Of a stretch of DNA of 64,000 bases, positions 29,610 through 38,764 are shown piece by piece. Where the stretch lies: contig NZ_AUGE01000002.1 of the NCBI RefSeq assembly GCF_000426865.1, positions 186,001-250,000 on the forward strand, read 5' to 3'. The stretch is from Citrifermentans bremense R1. GTDB taxonomy: Bacteria; Desulfobacterota; Desulfuromonadia; Geobacterales; Geobacteraceae. A model generated the notes under the pieces. The model did not search any database. It was not told where the DNA came from and worked only from the letters and a program-made list of their open reading frames with translations. A program made the position numbers and the translations under genes. The first letter of the stretch is position 1, and the number at the start of each line of letters is the position of its first letter.

Positions 29610-30785
29610 TCAGGGGAGGTAGCGCATGCCGTCGGCCAGGGTGCGGTAGGCGAGGAGGTAGAGAGAGGCGTTCCAGGACTGCCGGGGCATGCCCATAGGC
29701 TCGCCCGTCTCCCCTTGGAACCATTCGTTGAATTCCCAGCCGTTCACCCGGTTGGACCGGGCCAGCTTCTCCAGCTCCGACCACGCCTGCCTGGTCCTTC
29801 CCAGGCGCGCCAGGAGCAGCACCCAGAATCCCCCGACGAAGGGCCAGGCGCCGCCGTTATGGTACTGCCAGGCGAGATTCTGCCGGTGGCGCTGCATGTA
29901 GGGGCGCCAAAGCCTGGAGCCGGGCCGGATCGGGTATCCCACCACCCTTATGGGATGCGGCTGGTTCGCCTTCAGGGCCAAGATCGCTTCAACCGCCTTG
30001 TCGCCGGTGGAGGGGGGACTCACCCCGACCAGGTGCGCCATGATGTTGCCGAAGATGTCTATCTCCTCGCCCCAGTCGGAGAAGTTGACGAAGCTGAGAT
30101 AAAAGGGGGACGGCTTGCAGCGGTTGCGGATGTAGTGGACCAGCAGGCGGGCGCGCTTGTGCGTCGGGACCACTCGGCCAAAAGGGGAGAGGAGCGTGTT
30201 CAGGTACTCTTTCGTCTCAGCCGCGCAGGGGAGGCCGTAGAGGGTCTTGGTCCAGTACCAAAGGACGTTGGTGTAGAGGACGTAACCCGCCCGCGGCATG
30301 ATGTCGGCCCAGTCGCTTGCGTCCAGCTGCTGCAGCAGGCGCCAGACCTGGTGTTCCTGGCACTGGAGCCAGGAAAGGGCAAGGTCGGTCTGAGGGGCGA
30401 GCCGGGCTCCAAGCTCACTTTCGGGAAGAACGCGGTCCAGGAAGCGTATGGCGATGAGCCACCACAAGGTGGCATCGATGCAGCCGCAGTACCAGAAGTC
30501 CGCCTCCCCCAACTCCGGCTTCACGTACTTCGGTATCTGGCCGTTGCCGGCCTGGTACCGGGCCAGGGTCAGAAGCCCCTCTGCCGCGGTGCGGCGAAGC
30601 TCCTCGTCTCCCGACACCGCCATCCCCAAAGCGCAGATGGAGGCGTCCCGGCCGAAGATGCTGGTATAGTTGCGCCCCTCGGACCTCTGGTTCCTCCCCG
30701 AGGCAAGGATGCCGCCCGTGGTGGAGTTCTCCCGCAAAAGCGCCAGCGCCTCCCGGTAGCACTCCGTCAGCAGTTCATGGTCCAT
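29610..30785 (-). CDS. GH100-like glycoside hydrolase (invertase / amylo-glucosidase type)
   Basis: The protein has 391 residues of (alpha/alpha)6-barrel type. NYTSIFGRDASICALGMA, LARYQAGNGQIPKYV, WHNGGAWPFVGGFWVL-like (YHNGGAWPF) and WEFNEWFQGETGEP match the neutral-invertase / amylo-alpha-1,6-glucosidase class; Asp in FGRDAS and Glu in EFNEWF are candidate acids. The ATG at 30785 has AAAGGG; a GTG 12 codons upstream overlaps the preceding stop. With glgP in the same window a role in glucan or sucrose breakdown is possible, but the substrate is not settled. Confidence 0.75.
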   Translation of the reverse strand: MDHELLTECYREALALLRENSTTGGILASGRNQRSEGRNYTSIFGRDASICALGMAVSGDEELRRTAAEGLLTLARYQAGNGQIPKYVKPELGEADFWYCGCIDATLWWLIAIRFLDRVLPESELGARLAPQTDLALSWLQCQEHQVWRLLQQLDASDWADIMPRAGYVLYTNVLWYWTKTLYGLPCAAETKEYLNTLLSPFGRVVPTHKRARLLVHYIRNRCKPSPFYLSFVNFSDWGEEIDIFGNIMAHLVGVSPPSTGDKAVEAILALKANQPHPIRVVGYPIRPGSRLWRPYMQRHRQNLAWQYHNGGAWPFVGGFWVLLLARLGRTRQAWSELEKLARSNRVNGWEFNEWFQGETGEPMGMPRQSWNASLYLLAYRTLADGMRYLP

Positions 30786-30817
30786 CGCCTTTCCCTTTGC
30801 TCCAGCGGCCGCGACAG

Positions 30818-31645
30818 TCACCCCTTAAGCGGCACCATCCGGTAGCTCGCCCTCCCCTTTTTCACCCGCACCACCAGGATGTGATTGACCGCTACCCCGT
30901 GGCGGGTGAACCAGACCAGGGGAGCGCCGGCACCGCCGGTGATGAAGGCGGGGATGCCGGCGAACTCGGAGCGGTCGTACAGGTGGGAATGGGCGAAGAA
31001 GAGTCCCTGCACCCTGCTTCCCGCCAGGATCTTTTCGAGTTGCTCCACTCCTTGGGTGAAGGTGTGCCCGCGCCAGCGCTCGGTCTGCGGAGGGACGTGC
31101 ATGGAAACGAAAACGGTGGCCGGGCCGGAGGCGATTTCGCGGCGCAGGCGCTCCTGCTCGGCTGGGCGCAGCTCGCTGTCAGCGTTGTCGAGCGCCACCA
31201 GCCTGAGGCCGAGCCTGGCGACATCGAGCGTGAAGTTTAAAGGCCCCACCTCTTTCGCGAAGACTTCGCGCTCCTCGTGGTTCCCGACCACGACGAACAC
31301 CGGGAGCTCGGGTACGCTGCGCCGCAACAGCGACAGGAAGTTGGCGGTTTCAGCCTCGCTTCCCTTGTTGGAGTAGTCGCCGGCATGCAGGATGAATAGA
31401 GGGTTGCAGGAGCGCGCCAATGCCAGCGCCAGCAAAAAAGTGCGGTCGCCGTCGCGGCTGTCGCCCATGACCACGAAGCTGTAGTCGTCAGGAAGGGCCT
31501 GCTGCGCCCTTGCCGCCAGAAGCGCGCTGGAGCGCTCGTAGAGCGTCTGGCCCTGGCAGGTTTGGTAGGCGAGCGGGACCAGCAACAGTGCAAGGAAGAG
31601 GCGTTTTAAAAGAGGTGCGGATGCTCTTGAGGAGGAGAAGGTCAT
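30818..31645 (-). CDS. Secreted calcineurin-like metallophosphoesterase
   Basis: The protein has 275 residues with an N-terminal hydrophobic segment (about 13-32) read as signal peptide. The metal-site motifs appear in order: GDSRDG (near 61), GDYSNKG (near 92), GNHEE (near 121), SMHVPP (near 180) and AHSHLYD (near 217). It should be a periplasmic or exported phosphatase, nuclease or phosphodiesterase; the substrate is unknown. The stop is just ahead of the GH100-like gene, so the two are likely one operon. Confidence 0.88.
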   Translation of the reverse strand: MTFSSSRASAPLLKRLFLALLLVPLAYQTCQGQTLYERSSALLAARAQQALPDDYSFVVMGDSRDGDRTFLLALALARSCNPLFILHAGDYSNKGSEAETANFLSLLRRSVPELPVFVVVGNHEEREVFAKEVGPLNFTLDVARLGLRLVALDNADSELRPAEQERLRREIASGPATVFVSMHVPPQTERWRGHTFTQGVEQLEKILAGSRVQGLFFAHSHLYDRSEFAGIPAFITGGAGAPLVWFTRHGVAVNHILVVRVKKGRASYRMVPLKG

Positions 31646-31816
31646 TGTTGGCGGGAAGCCTTTGAGGGTGACTGAAGCATGGGCATCGATGTGGGAAATA
31701 CAACGGATGGCGAAGCCCCAGGTTCAATATGTGTTTTTTAACGGAGGGCAAAAGTAACACAGATAGAACCGGCAGGCAACGCCTATGTCGGCATAAATTT
31801 GCAGGGAGAGCGGCCG

Positions 31817-33196
31817 CTAGCTCTTGGCGAGGCGCCGCTTCTTCCCTGACTCGTTCTTGGCCAGCTTGGCGATGCGGCTGTTCCTGTGGCCGGAGCGCGC
31901 CTTGGCCAGGTGCCGGTCCTTCTTCTTGGTTTCGCACTTGGCGGCTCGCCGTTCGACGCCCCACTTGGAGCGTACGGATACCTTGCTGCGACGGACCGGG
32001 ATTTCGATCGCCTCGGCCGCGGACGCCACCAGCACGCGGTTCTTGATCTGCGGCAGTTCCGCCACGGGCACGGGCTGCGCCTCGCCGCTTCCTGGCGACC
32101 TGAAATCTGCGGAGGCGTAGGTGGAAACGTCCCTGCGCAACTGGTTGAAATTTTTTACGTTGTGGTAATCCGACCTCCTGGTCAGCATGATCACGAAGAG
32201 GTCCTGCTCGGGATCGATCCAGATGGAGGAGCCGCTGTAACCTGTGTGTCCGAAGGAGGCGTCGGAGAAAAAGTTTCCTTTCGGGGCCGAGAAGGGAGAG
32301 GAGATGTCCCATCCCAGGCCGCGCTTTACGCGCCCGTTGTTGCAGAGGTGGGGAGTGATCATCTGGGCGACCACCTGTTCGGACAGGATGCGCCTGCCGT
32401 CCAGGGTCCCCTTGCCGAGCAACAGCCGCGCATAGCGGGAGAGATCGTGCGCCGAGCTGAACACGCCGGCGTGCCCTGCCACCCCCCCGAGGCGCCTCGC
32501 GTTCTCATCCTGCACCACTCCGCCGCGGTTGCCGGAGGTTGGGGCGATCTCGGGAACGAGCCCTGCGGGCGGGAGGAACTGGGTCACCTTGGCCCCCAAA
32601 GGCTCGTAGATCTGCTCCTTGCAAAAGAGGTCCAGCGTCTCGCCGGAAACCCTGTGCACCAGTTCGCCCAGGAGTATGAAATTGATGTCGGCGTAGTCGA
32701 AGGAGGTACCCGGGCTCTTGCGGGCCAGTTGCGCCGCGGCCTTGCGGATCGCCCCCTGGATGGAGCCGACCTGGATGTCGGCAAGGCCGGAGGTGTGGGT
32801 CAAGAGGTGCAGCACGGTGAGCTGAGAGCCGGCAAATTCGGGAAACCAGCGGGAAACCGGGTCGGTCAGGCTGATCTTACCCTCGTCGATAAGCTTGATG
32901 ACGGCAGGGGTTGTGGCCACCACCTTGGTGAGGGAGGCGAGGTCGAACACGGTGCGGTCCGTGATCGGCTCGGCGCCGGGGTCTGAATTGAGCTGGCCGC
33001 GGGAGGCCGTAGCCAGTATCCCTTCATGATTGCCGACCACCACGACTCCGCCGGCGATGAGGTTCTCGGACATGGCCCTTTCCAGCAACAGGTCTATGTT
33101 GGAGACCAGCCCCGGGGGAATGGGCTCCACTGAGGCGAGGAGATCCTGGGGAACCAGCAACGGGAACAGCATGAGTATCAGGATGATAACGCGCAC
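31817..33196 (-). CDS. Serine hydrolase, beta-lactamase/PBP4* family, with basic tail
   Basis: The protein has 459 residues. After a signal peptide (about 1-21) comes the serine beta-lactamase-type fold (about 30-375) with catalytic SLTK at 88-91, YAD at 168-170 in place of the usual YxN, and HTGYSG as the third motif. The family includes D-aminopeptidases, esterases and peptidoglycan hydrolases. The last ~60 residues are strongly basic (KKKDRHLAKARSGHRNSR, KKRRLAK), which is not part of the fold and could bind nucleic acid, LPS or cell wall. The exact substrate is unknown. Confidence 0.85.
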   Translation of the reverse strand: MRVIILILMLFPLLVPQDLLASVEPIPPGLVSNIDLLLERAMSENLIAGGVVVVGNHEGILATASRGQLNSDPGAEPITDRTVFDLASLTKVVATTPAVIKLIDEGKISLTDPVSRWFPEFAGSQLTVLHLLTHTSGLADIQVGSIQGAIRKAAAQLARKSPGTSFDYADINFILLGELVHRVSGETLDLFCKEQIYEPLGAKVTQFLPPAGLVPEIAPTSGNRGGVVQDENARRLGGVAGHAGVFSSAHDLSRYARLLLGKGTLDGRRILSEQVVAQMITPHLCNNGRVKRGLGWDISSPFSAPKGNFFSDASFGHTGYSGSSIWIDPEQDLFVIMLTRRSDYHNVKNFNQLRRDVSTYASADFRSPGSGEAQPVPVAELPQIKNRVLVASAAEAIEIPVRRSKVSVRSKWGVERRAAKCETKKKDRHLAKARSGHRNSRIAKLAKNESGKKRRLAKS

Positions 33197-33336
33197 GTGC
33201 TTCCTTGTATGTTCTGTGTCTGTGTCGCCGGCAGCGACGTAACCCTTCGAGAAGATCTTTCCGTCATGCTTTGCAAGAAGAACACCGAGTGGGATGATCG
33301 ACTTGCGCTACGATACAGGAGCGGGCGTGAAAATAA

Positions 33337-33352
33337 TGTGACGTGAGTCACT
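33337..33352. promoter_or_regulatory. CRP/FNR-family-like site
   Basis: TGTGA-CGTGAG-TCACT matches the CRP half-sites TGTGA and TCACA with one change and the standard 6-base gap. It lies 141 bases ahead of the serine hydrolase start. This is a pattern match only. Confidence 0.3.
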
Positions 33353-33391
33353 TATCGGCATGGTACAGGGGTACTTGAGGAGGGAGAAGGT

Positions 33392-33428
33392 AAAAGAGGC
33401 CCCGGGGACATGCCCCGGGGCCTCTTTT
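33392..33428. terminator. Terminator of the 12-heme cytochrome gene
   Basis: AAAGAGGCCCCGGGG / CCCCGGGGCCTCTTT has a 6-base loop and T runs on both strands. Confidence 0.92.
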
Positions 33429-33454
33429 TGCTGCTTTGGTTGAAGCCTCCCCCC

Positions 33455-34297
33455 TTACTTCATGCTGGGGAGGTCATGCACGTCGAGGTGGCAGCCGAGG
33501 CATTTCGGGAAGCGATCCAGGATCGACTTCGGATGCGGCGCCTTGTGGCACTCGGTGCACTGCGGCACGTAGCCGTGCTTGTCATGGTGGCAGGTCGCGC
33601 AGTTGACCTTGGCATGCTTGCTCGGGGTCTTCTTCCACTTCTCGAAGATCTTGCCGTGGCAGGAGCCGCAGGTCTGTGCCGGCTCGCTGCTCGGATAATG
33701 GATGCTCTTCGGCTGGTGAACCGGGTGGCACTTGCCGCAGGTCTCGATGGGCTGATCCTTGTAGTGCGGCTTGTGGCAGTTGAAGCAGCTAGGGATGTAG
33801 CCGTGCGAGGTGTGGCATTTATCGCAGGAAACCTTGCTGTGCTTGCTGGGGAACTTGACCAGCTCTTCCTTCTGCGCCGGGTGGCAGGTGGCGCAGGTGT
33901 TGGAGAGCCTCTGGGTCATGGCTACCTTGCCGGGGCTGTGCGGGTTGTGGCAGGCGGAGCAGTCCTTGTTGGCAGGCCCGTGGATTTCGGTGTGGCACGA
34001 AGCGCACTTGGGCATGATCTCGTCGTAGTTCCCCTTCTTCGGGTTGTACGCGTGGATGGTCTTGTGGCACTGCTGGCAGTCGAAGCGGTGCCTCCCCCCT
34101 GCGTTTTTCAGAGCGCCGAAGACCGAGGTATGGCACTGGGCGCACTGGTCGGGGTTCAGCGGAGCCGGCGCTGTGGCGTAAAGCTCAGCCTTTACCGGGA
34201 TATCGACGGTCGCAACCTTGGCTGCGAAGGCGGTGGAAGCGGCGAATATCACTCCCAGGAGCAACAGCGCCAGCGCGCTACATACTTTTTTCTTCAT
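33455..34297 (-). CDS. Periplasmic/outer-surface c-type cytochrome, 12 CxxCH motifs
   Basis: The protein has 280 residues from the ATG at 34297, which follows GGAGGGGAG; 10 codons of open frame upstream are ignored. A signal peptide (about 1-24, LLLLGVIFAASTAFA) precedes 12 CxxCH heme motifs: CAQCH, CQQCH, CASCH, CSACH, CATCH, CDKCH, CFNCH, CGKCH, CGSCH, CATCH, CTECH and CLGCH. Repeating SKHSKVSCDKCH and SKHAKVNCATCH blocks show internal duplication. Many extra His can serve as distal ligands. Cytochromes of this kind carry electrons across the periplasm toward external acceptors in Geobacter. No partner gene is adjacent. Confidence 0.95.
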   Translation of the reverse strand: MKKKVCSALALLLLGVIFAASTAFAAKVATVDIPVKAELYATAPAPLNPDQCAQCHTSVFGALKNAGGRHRFDCQQCHKTIHAYNPKKGNYDEIMPKCASCHTEIHGPANKDCSACHNPHSPGKVAMTQRLSNTCATCHPAQKEELVKFPSKHSKVSCDKCHTSHGYIPSCFNCHKPHYKDQPIETCGKCHPVHQPKSIHYPSSEPAQTCGSCHGKIFEKWKKTPSKHAKVNCATCHHDKHGYVPQCTECHKAPHPKSILDRFPKCLGCHLDVHDLPSMK

Positions 34298-34340
34298 CTC
34301 CCCTCCAAAAAATAACAATGTATTCACAATCCGACTGATC

Positions 34341-34370
34341 CTAATACTACCTAAGCGGACCCTGTGTCAA
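34341..34370 (-). promoter_or_regulatory. Predicted sigma-70 promoter of the cytochrome gene
   Basis: Minus strand TTGACA (34370-34365) and TATTAG (34346-34341) are 18 bases apart, about 44 bases ahead of the ATG. Confidence 0.5.
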
Positions 34371-34432
34371 GAAAGTTGTTTGGGTAAATCTAATTGGCGG
34401 GAAAACCGGTGGGGATGGCTGGTCGAAAGGCT

Positions 34433-35332
34433 CTAGAGGCGGTTAAGATCCTCGTGCGGCTCGTCGGAAGGGTTTATGTGTATCATCACGTCGCCTACGT
34501 TGTTGAAGTGGTCGAAAATTTCCTCCTTCACCTGGGTGGCTATGGCGTGCGAGCGCTTCACGGTCATCTCGGGATTCATGTCCAGCTTCAGATCGACGAT
34601 GAGGAACTGCCCGGAGTGCCTGGCCCTTATTTCGTGCACCTGGTCGACCCCCTCCACCTTCTCCGCCAAAAGCGTTATGGCGCGCAAAAGTTCCTGCTCG
34701 GGCTGGCCGTCCATCAGTTCGTGAGCCGAGGAGCGGAAGGTCTGGTAGCCGATGCTGAAGATGAAGAAGGAGGTGATTCCGGCGGCGATGGGATCCATGA
34801 CGGAGGCGCCGAAGTAGGCGAAACTGACGCCGATCAGGGTGGCGACCGAGGTGACGGCGTCTTTTCTGTGGTCCTTGGCGATGGCCAAGAGGGCCGGGCT
34901 CCCCAGGGAGCGACCCACCCGCACCGAATAGCGGTAGAGGAGTTCCTTGACCACGATGGTCACCGCGGCAGCAAGGACCGCGATCAAAGCGGGGTTGGGA
35001 TAGGTCCCGTGCACCATGGTGGAGATGGAGCCGTAGAGGATCCAGGCGCCGGTAGCGCCGATGATGACGGAGACGAAGATGGCCGAGAGGCTTTCCGCCT
35101 TGCCGTGGCCGTAGGGGTGGTCTTCGTCGTAGGGCTTGCGCCCGAGCTTGAGCGCGACCAGGGTCATCCCGATCGCTATGAAGTCGCAGGCGCTTTCGAC
35201 GCCGTCGGCGAAGACCGCCTCGGAGTCGCCGTAATGGCCGGCGGCCAGCTTCATGATCATGAGCATGGCGTTGAGCCAGAAGCCGATCCTTATGGCCCGG
35301 TCGGCCTTGTTGAAGCGCTCCCCTCTCAGCAC
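34433..35332 (-). CDS. Cation diffusion facilitator family transporter
   Basis: The protein has 299 residues from a GTG at 35332 that has GAGGTG just upstream and overlaps the recJ stop by 7 bases. Six membrane helices span about residues 12-205. Metal-site signatures are FADGVESACDF in helix II and DHRKDAVTS in helix V; the PYGHGKAES segment follows helix II. The C-terminal cytoplasmic domain (about 210-295) has the ferredoxin-like CDF fold. It should export a divalent cation (Zn, Fe, Co or Mn) by proton exchange; the metal cannot be named from sequence. Confidence 0.9.
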   Translation of the reverse strand: MLRGERFNKADRAIRIGFWLNAMLMIMKLAAGHYGDSEAVFADGVESACDFIAIGMTLVALKLGRKPYDEDHPYGHGKAESLSAIFVSVIIGATGAWILYGSISTMVHGTYPNPALIAVLAAAVTIVVKELLYRYSVRVGRSLGSPALLAIAKDHRKDAVTSVATLIGVSFAYFGASVMDPIAAGITSFFIFSIGYQTFRSSAHELMDGQPEQELLRAITLLAEKVEGVDQVHEIRARHSGQFLIVDLKLDMNPEMTVKRSHAIATQVKEEIFDHFNNVGDVMIHINPSDEPHEDLNRL

Positions 35333-37035
35333 TCGCGCACCTCGCGCAGATCCTTTACGGTCAACTGCAGGCTCTTTTTGCCGTTCCAGACGTTGATCCC
35401 GGGGGAGCAGACCAGGTCGACGCGCTGCGCCCCACCCTTGTCCGCAAGCCCGAAACCGATCGCCTCGAAGGCGCGCCCGCCGTGCACCACCTTGAGCTTC
35501 AGGTGCCCCCCCTTCAGGACCCGGCAATCCTCCACGCGCACACCTTTCATCAGGAAGAGCGGCTCGGGGTTCCCCATGCCGAACGGCTTCATCCGCTCCA
35601 GCTCGGAAACGAGCGCCTCGTCCACCGCATCCGGGAGGAGTTCCAGATCGTAGGCCAGGGTGGGGGTAAGGGCCTCTTCGTCGAGCGCCTGGGCCGCCTG
35701 CTCGAAGCTCAAGCTGAAAGAGTCCAGCTCCTCCTCGGCTATGGAAAGCCCCGCCGCGTGGCTGTGCCCCCCGAAGCGGAGCAGATGCTTGCCGCAGCTG
35801 CGGATGGCTTCCAACAGGTGGAACCGCGAGATGCTGCGCCCGGACCCCCTTCCGGTCCCGCCCTCGAAAGCGAAGAGGATCACCGGGCGGTGGAAGAGTT
35901 CGACGATGCGGGAAGCGACGATGCCGATCACCCCCGGGTGCCAGAGGTCGGAGCCAAGGACGATGCTCTTTCTCCCCCGGCAGGCCCCCTGTTCCAGCAT
36001 GGCGCGCGCCTCGTCGAATGTGGCTCGCTCCAGCGCCTGGCGCTCGCCGTTGCTGTCGTCGAGAAGAGCCGCGATCTCGCGGGCACGGGCGCGGTCGCCG
36101 GTTAAAAGGAGCTCCAGCCCGAGCGCCGCGTCCTCCAGGCGCCCCGCCGCGTTTATGCGCGGCGCGAGCCGGAAACCGACGGCGCCGCAGCCGACCTCCC
36201 CGGTAACCCCGGCCACTTCCTTGAGCGCCGCGATACCGACCCGGGACCCGGCCGACAGCTGCTTCAGGCCGTAGCTCACCAGGATGCGGTTCGCGCCCAA
36301 TAGCGGCACCACGTCAGCCACGGTGCCAAGCGCCACGAGGTCCAGATACTCCTTCAGGTCGGGTTCGCCGGCAGTGAAACAGTTGTCGGCGCGCAGTCTC
36401 GCGCGGAGCGCGATCAGAAGGTGGAAGGCAACACCTACGCCGGCAAGCGACTTGAACGGAAAGGGGCAGCCGGGCTGCAGCGGGTTGAGCACGGCGAGGG
36501 CCTCGGGGAGGCGCTCGCCGGGGGCGTGGTGGTCGGTAACGATGAGATCGATACCGCTTTGGCGGCAAAGAAGCCCCTCGTCTATCGAGGTGATGCCGCA
36601 GTCCACCGTGACCAGCACGGTCGCCCCACCCTTGGCAGTTGCGGCGACCCCCTGCGGGGAGAGGCCGTACCCCTCGGTCAAGCGCTTCGGGATGTAGGGA
36701 AAGCAGTCGATGCCGACGGCCCGGAAAAAGCTGATCAAAAGGGCGGAGGCGGTGACGCCGTCCACGTCGTAGTCCCCGTGCACGCAAACACGCTCATGGC
36801 GTGTGCGCGCCAGCGCGAGCCGCTCAACCGCCTCTGCCATCCCCTTCATCAGCAGGGGGTTTTCCAGACCGGAAAGCACCGGCGACAGGTAGGCCTTCGC
36901 CCCTATTTCCCCGTCGATGCCGCGGTTGGCCAGAAGCCGCGCCAAAAGGGCCGGGAAACCGCAACGGGTGAGCGCGTCCACGGCAGCGGGGTCAGCCTCG
37001 CGCGGCCGCCAGATTTTGTGGGTGATTGGTTGCAT
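35326..37035 (-). CDS. recJ: Single-stranded-DNA-specific exonuclease RecJ
   Basis: The protein has 569 residues, normal for RecJ. The DHH phosphoesterase core shows HGDYDVDGVTASALL (near 83), VTVDCGITS (near 146), VTDHHAPGE (near 167) and the DHHA1 signature GRGSGRSISRFHLLEAI with RFGGHSHAAG (near 425). A C-terminal OB-type domain follows. RecJ degrades single strands 5' to 3' in recombination and repair. The efflux gene starts inside its final codons. Confidence 0.97.
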   Translation of the reverse strand: MQPITHKIWRPREADPAAVDALTRCGFPALLARLLANRGIDGEIGAKAYLSPVLSGLENPLLMKGMAEAVERLALARTRHERVCVHGDYDVDGVTASALLISFFRAVGIDCFPYIPKRLTEGYGLSPQGVAATAKGGATVLVTVDCGITSIDEGLLCRQSGIDLIVTDHHAPGERLPEALAVLNPLQPGCPFPFKSLAGVGVAFHLLIALRARLRADNCFTAGEPDLKEYLDLVALGTVADVVPLLGANRILVSYGLKQLSAGSRVGIAALKEVAGVTGEVGCGAVGFRLAPRINAAGRLEDAALGLELLLTGDRARAREIAALLDDSNGERQALERATFDEARAMLEQGACRGRKSIVLGSDLWHPGVIGIVASRIVELFHRPVILFAFEGGTGRGSGRSISRFHLLEAIRSCGKHLLRFGGHSHAAGLSIAEEELDSFSLSFEQAAQALDEEALTPTLAYDLELLPDAVDEALVSELERMKPFGMGNPEPLFLMKGVRVEDCRVLKGGHLKLKVVHGGRAFEAIGFGLADKGGAQRVDLVCSPGINVWNGKKSLQLTVKDLREVREC

Positions 37036-37219
37036 CGGAACTCCGTGGTGCTGCGGGGCCCGCCGGTGGGCAGGCTTTAAGCCAGGGGGAATAATAGCAT
37101 AAGGACCTGGGGGTCGCGAACTTAATGTGGAACTACGCGCCGAGGGGGACTGGCTCGGCAGGTGCCTGTCCCCCCTTCAGCGTCGCCTGTCCCAGAAAAG
37201 CGTGCGGCGGCTGGCAACG

Positions 37220-37252
37220 GCAAAAAAAAACCCGCCGGAGCGGGTTTTTTTC
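37220..37252. terminator. Terminator after the TPR gene
   Basis: The stem AACCCGC / GCGGGTT with CGGA loop sits between a run of nine A and a run of seven T, and works in either direction. It is 14 bases past the TPR stop. Confidence 0.9.
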
Positions 37253-37265
37253 TGGTCCTTATCGC

Positions 37266-37838
37266 CTACTTCTTGAAGCTCCCAGGCATCTGGGTCAGGT
37301 TCGCCATGTCGTTCTTGATCTGCTGGGCGGTAGGGCTCGTGGAGTCGAACTGCAGGTACTTGGTCCAGACCTGCTTGGCCTTGTCGTACTGCTTCAGGTC
37401 CATGTAGTAGACCACGCCCAGGTTGTAAAGGCTTTGCAGATGCTTGGGGTCGATGGCTTGAGCCTTCTCGAAGTTGGCGATCGCCTTGTCGTACCAGCCG
37501 ATCTTGCGGTACATGATCCCCTGGTCGGTCATGACGTTCACGTTGTTGGGATCGAGCTCCAGCACCTTCCCGTAGGCGTTGACCGCTTTCTGGGGCTGAT
37601 CGGTGTCGAAGTAGTCGTTGCCGAGCTGGGACCATGCCTGCAGGTTTTTCGGGTCCTGGGCCACGATCTTCTCGGCCTCGACGATGCGCCGCTGGTAATC
37701 GGTCGGTGAACCTGCTCCCTGCGGCACGGCCGCGTTGGAAGGAAGGTTCTTGTTGCCGGCCACGTTGAAGATGATGTAGCCGCCAAGCATGCCGACGATC
37801 AGAGCCACTGCTACGGTGAGTAAATTTTCCTTGCTCAC
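37266..37838 (-). CDS. Membrane-anchored TPR protein
   Basis: The protein has 190 residues. An N-terminal membrane anchor (about 5-25) is followed by a 20-residue linker and three to four tetratricopeptide repeats (about 50-185), visible as WSQLGNDYFDTDQPQKAVNAYGKVLELDPNN and LYNLGVVYYMDLKQYDKAKQVW. It looks like the TPR part of CcmH/NrfG-type proteins. It is the last gene after secF, only 9 bases away. A role in protein export or envelope assembly is possible but unproven. Confidence 0.85.
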   Translation of the reverse strand: MSKENLLTVAVALIVGMLGGYIIFNVAGNKNLPSNAAVPQGAGSPTDYQRRIVEAEKIVAQDPKNLQAWSQLGNDYFDTDQPQKAVNAYGKVLELDPNNVNVMTDQGIMYRKIGWYDKAIANFEKAQAIDPKHLQSLYNLGVVYYMDLKQYDKAKQVWTKYLQFDSTSPTAQQIKNDMANLTQMPGSFKK

Positions 37839-37847
37839 GATGCCTCC

Positions 37848-38753
37848 TTAGGCCGCCTTCGCTTCCGGCGCTTCCGAAGATTTCTCCCAGAGCGCGACGA
37901 TCGGGCTAGCGACGAAAATGGATGAATAGGTTGCCACCAGCACGCCGACTACGAGCGCAAAGGCGAAGTCGTTGATTACCTCGCCGCCGAAGAGATACAG
38001 GGAAACGGCAGACAGGAAAGTGGTGACCGAGGTGATGATGGTACGGGAAAGCGTCTCGTTGATGCTCCGGTTGAAGATGATGAACATCGGGTCCTTGAGG
38101 CTTTTGTGCATGTTCTCGCGGATACGGTCGAAGACGACGACGGTGTCGGTCAGCGAGTAGCCGGCGATGGTGAGGACTGCGGTGATCAGGAGGATGTTGA
38201 CCTCCTTGTGAAGCACGTAGAAGACCGCGATCATGGCGAGAACGTCGTGCATGGTGGCGACTACGGCGCCCACCCCGAACTTGAAGTCGAAGCGCCAGGC
38301 GATGTAGAGGATGATCCCGAGCATCGAGAGCGCCACGGCGATCAAGGTGTCCTTTTTCAGCTTTTCGCCGATGGAGGGGCCGATCTCGGTGGAGCTTTCC
38401 ACGGTGAAGGCGTTGCCGGCCAGATTCTGTTTGAGCGCGTCCTCGACGTTTTGCGCCGACTTCACGGATTTGTGCATCTTGACCAGGATCTGGTTGCCTC
38501 CGGTGATCTCCTGGAGCTCGACCTCGTGGATGCCGCCTTTGCCAAGCGCGTCGCGCACCCCCTGCGTGGTCACCGGCTGGGCGAATTTCACCTGCATGGC
38601 GATGCCGCCGGAGAAGTCGATCCCCATGTTGGCCGTGCCGCGCCCGATGGCGATGACGCCGAGGATGCCGACGATGGCGACGATGCCGGAGATGATGAAG
38701 GAGATCTTCCTCAACCCCATGAAATCTATGTTGGTATTTCTCAGAAGTTCCAT
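37848..38753 (-). CDS. secF: Protein translocase subunit SecF
   Basis: The 301-residue SecF has six membrane helices. Family motifs are DFSGG (near 49), LSMLGIILYIAWRFDFKFG, the helix-4 DTVVVFDRIREN and SRTIITSVTTFLS. With SecD it uses proton flow to pull proteins out of SecYEG. It follows secD after 11 bases in the tgt-yajC-secD-secF order. Confidence 0.97.
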   Translation of the reverse strand: MELLRNTNIDFMGLRKISFIISGIVAIVGILGVIAIGRGTANMGIDFSGGIAMQVKFAQPVTTQGVRDALGKGGIHEVELQEITGGNQILVKMHKSVKSAQNVEDALKQNLAGNAFTVESSTEIGPSIGEKLKKDTLIAVALSMLGIILYIAWRFDFKFGVGAVVATMHDVLAMIAVFYVLHKEVNILLITAVLTIAGYSLTDTVVVFDRIRENMHKSLKDPMFIIFNRSINETLSRTIITSVTTFLSAVSLYLFGGEVINDFAFALVVGVLVATYSSIFVASPIVALWEKSSEAPEAKAA

Positions 38754-38764
38754 TGGTCTCCCCC

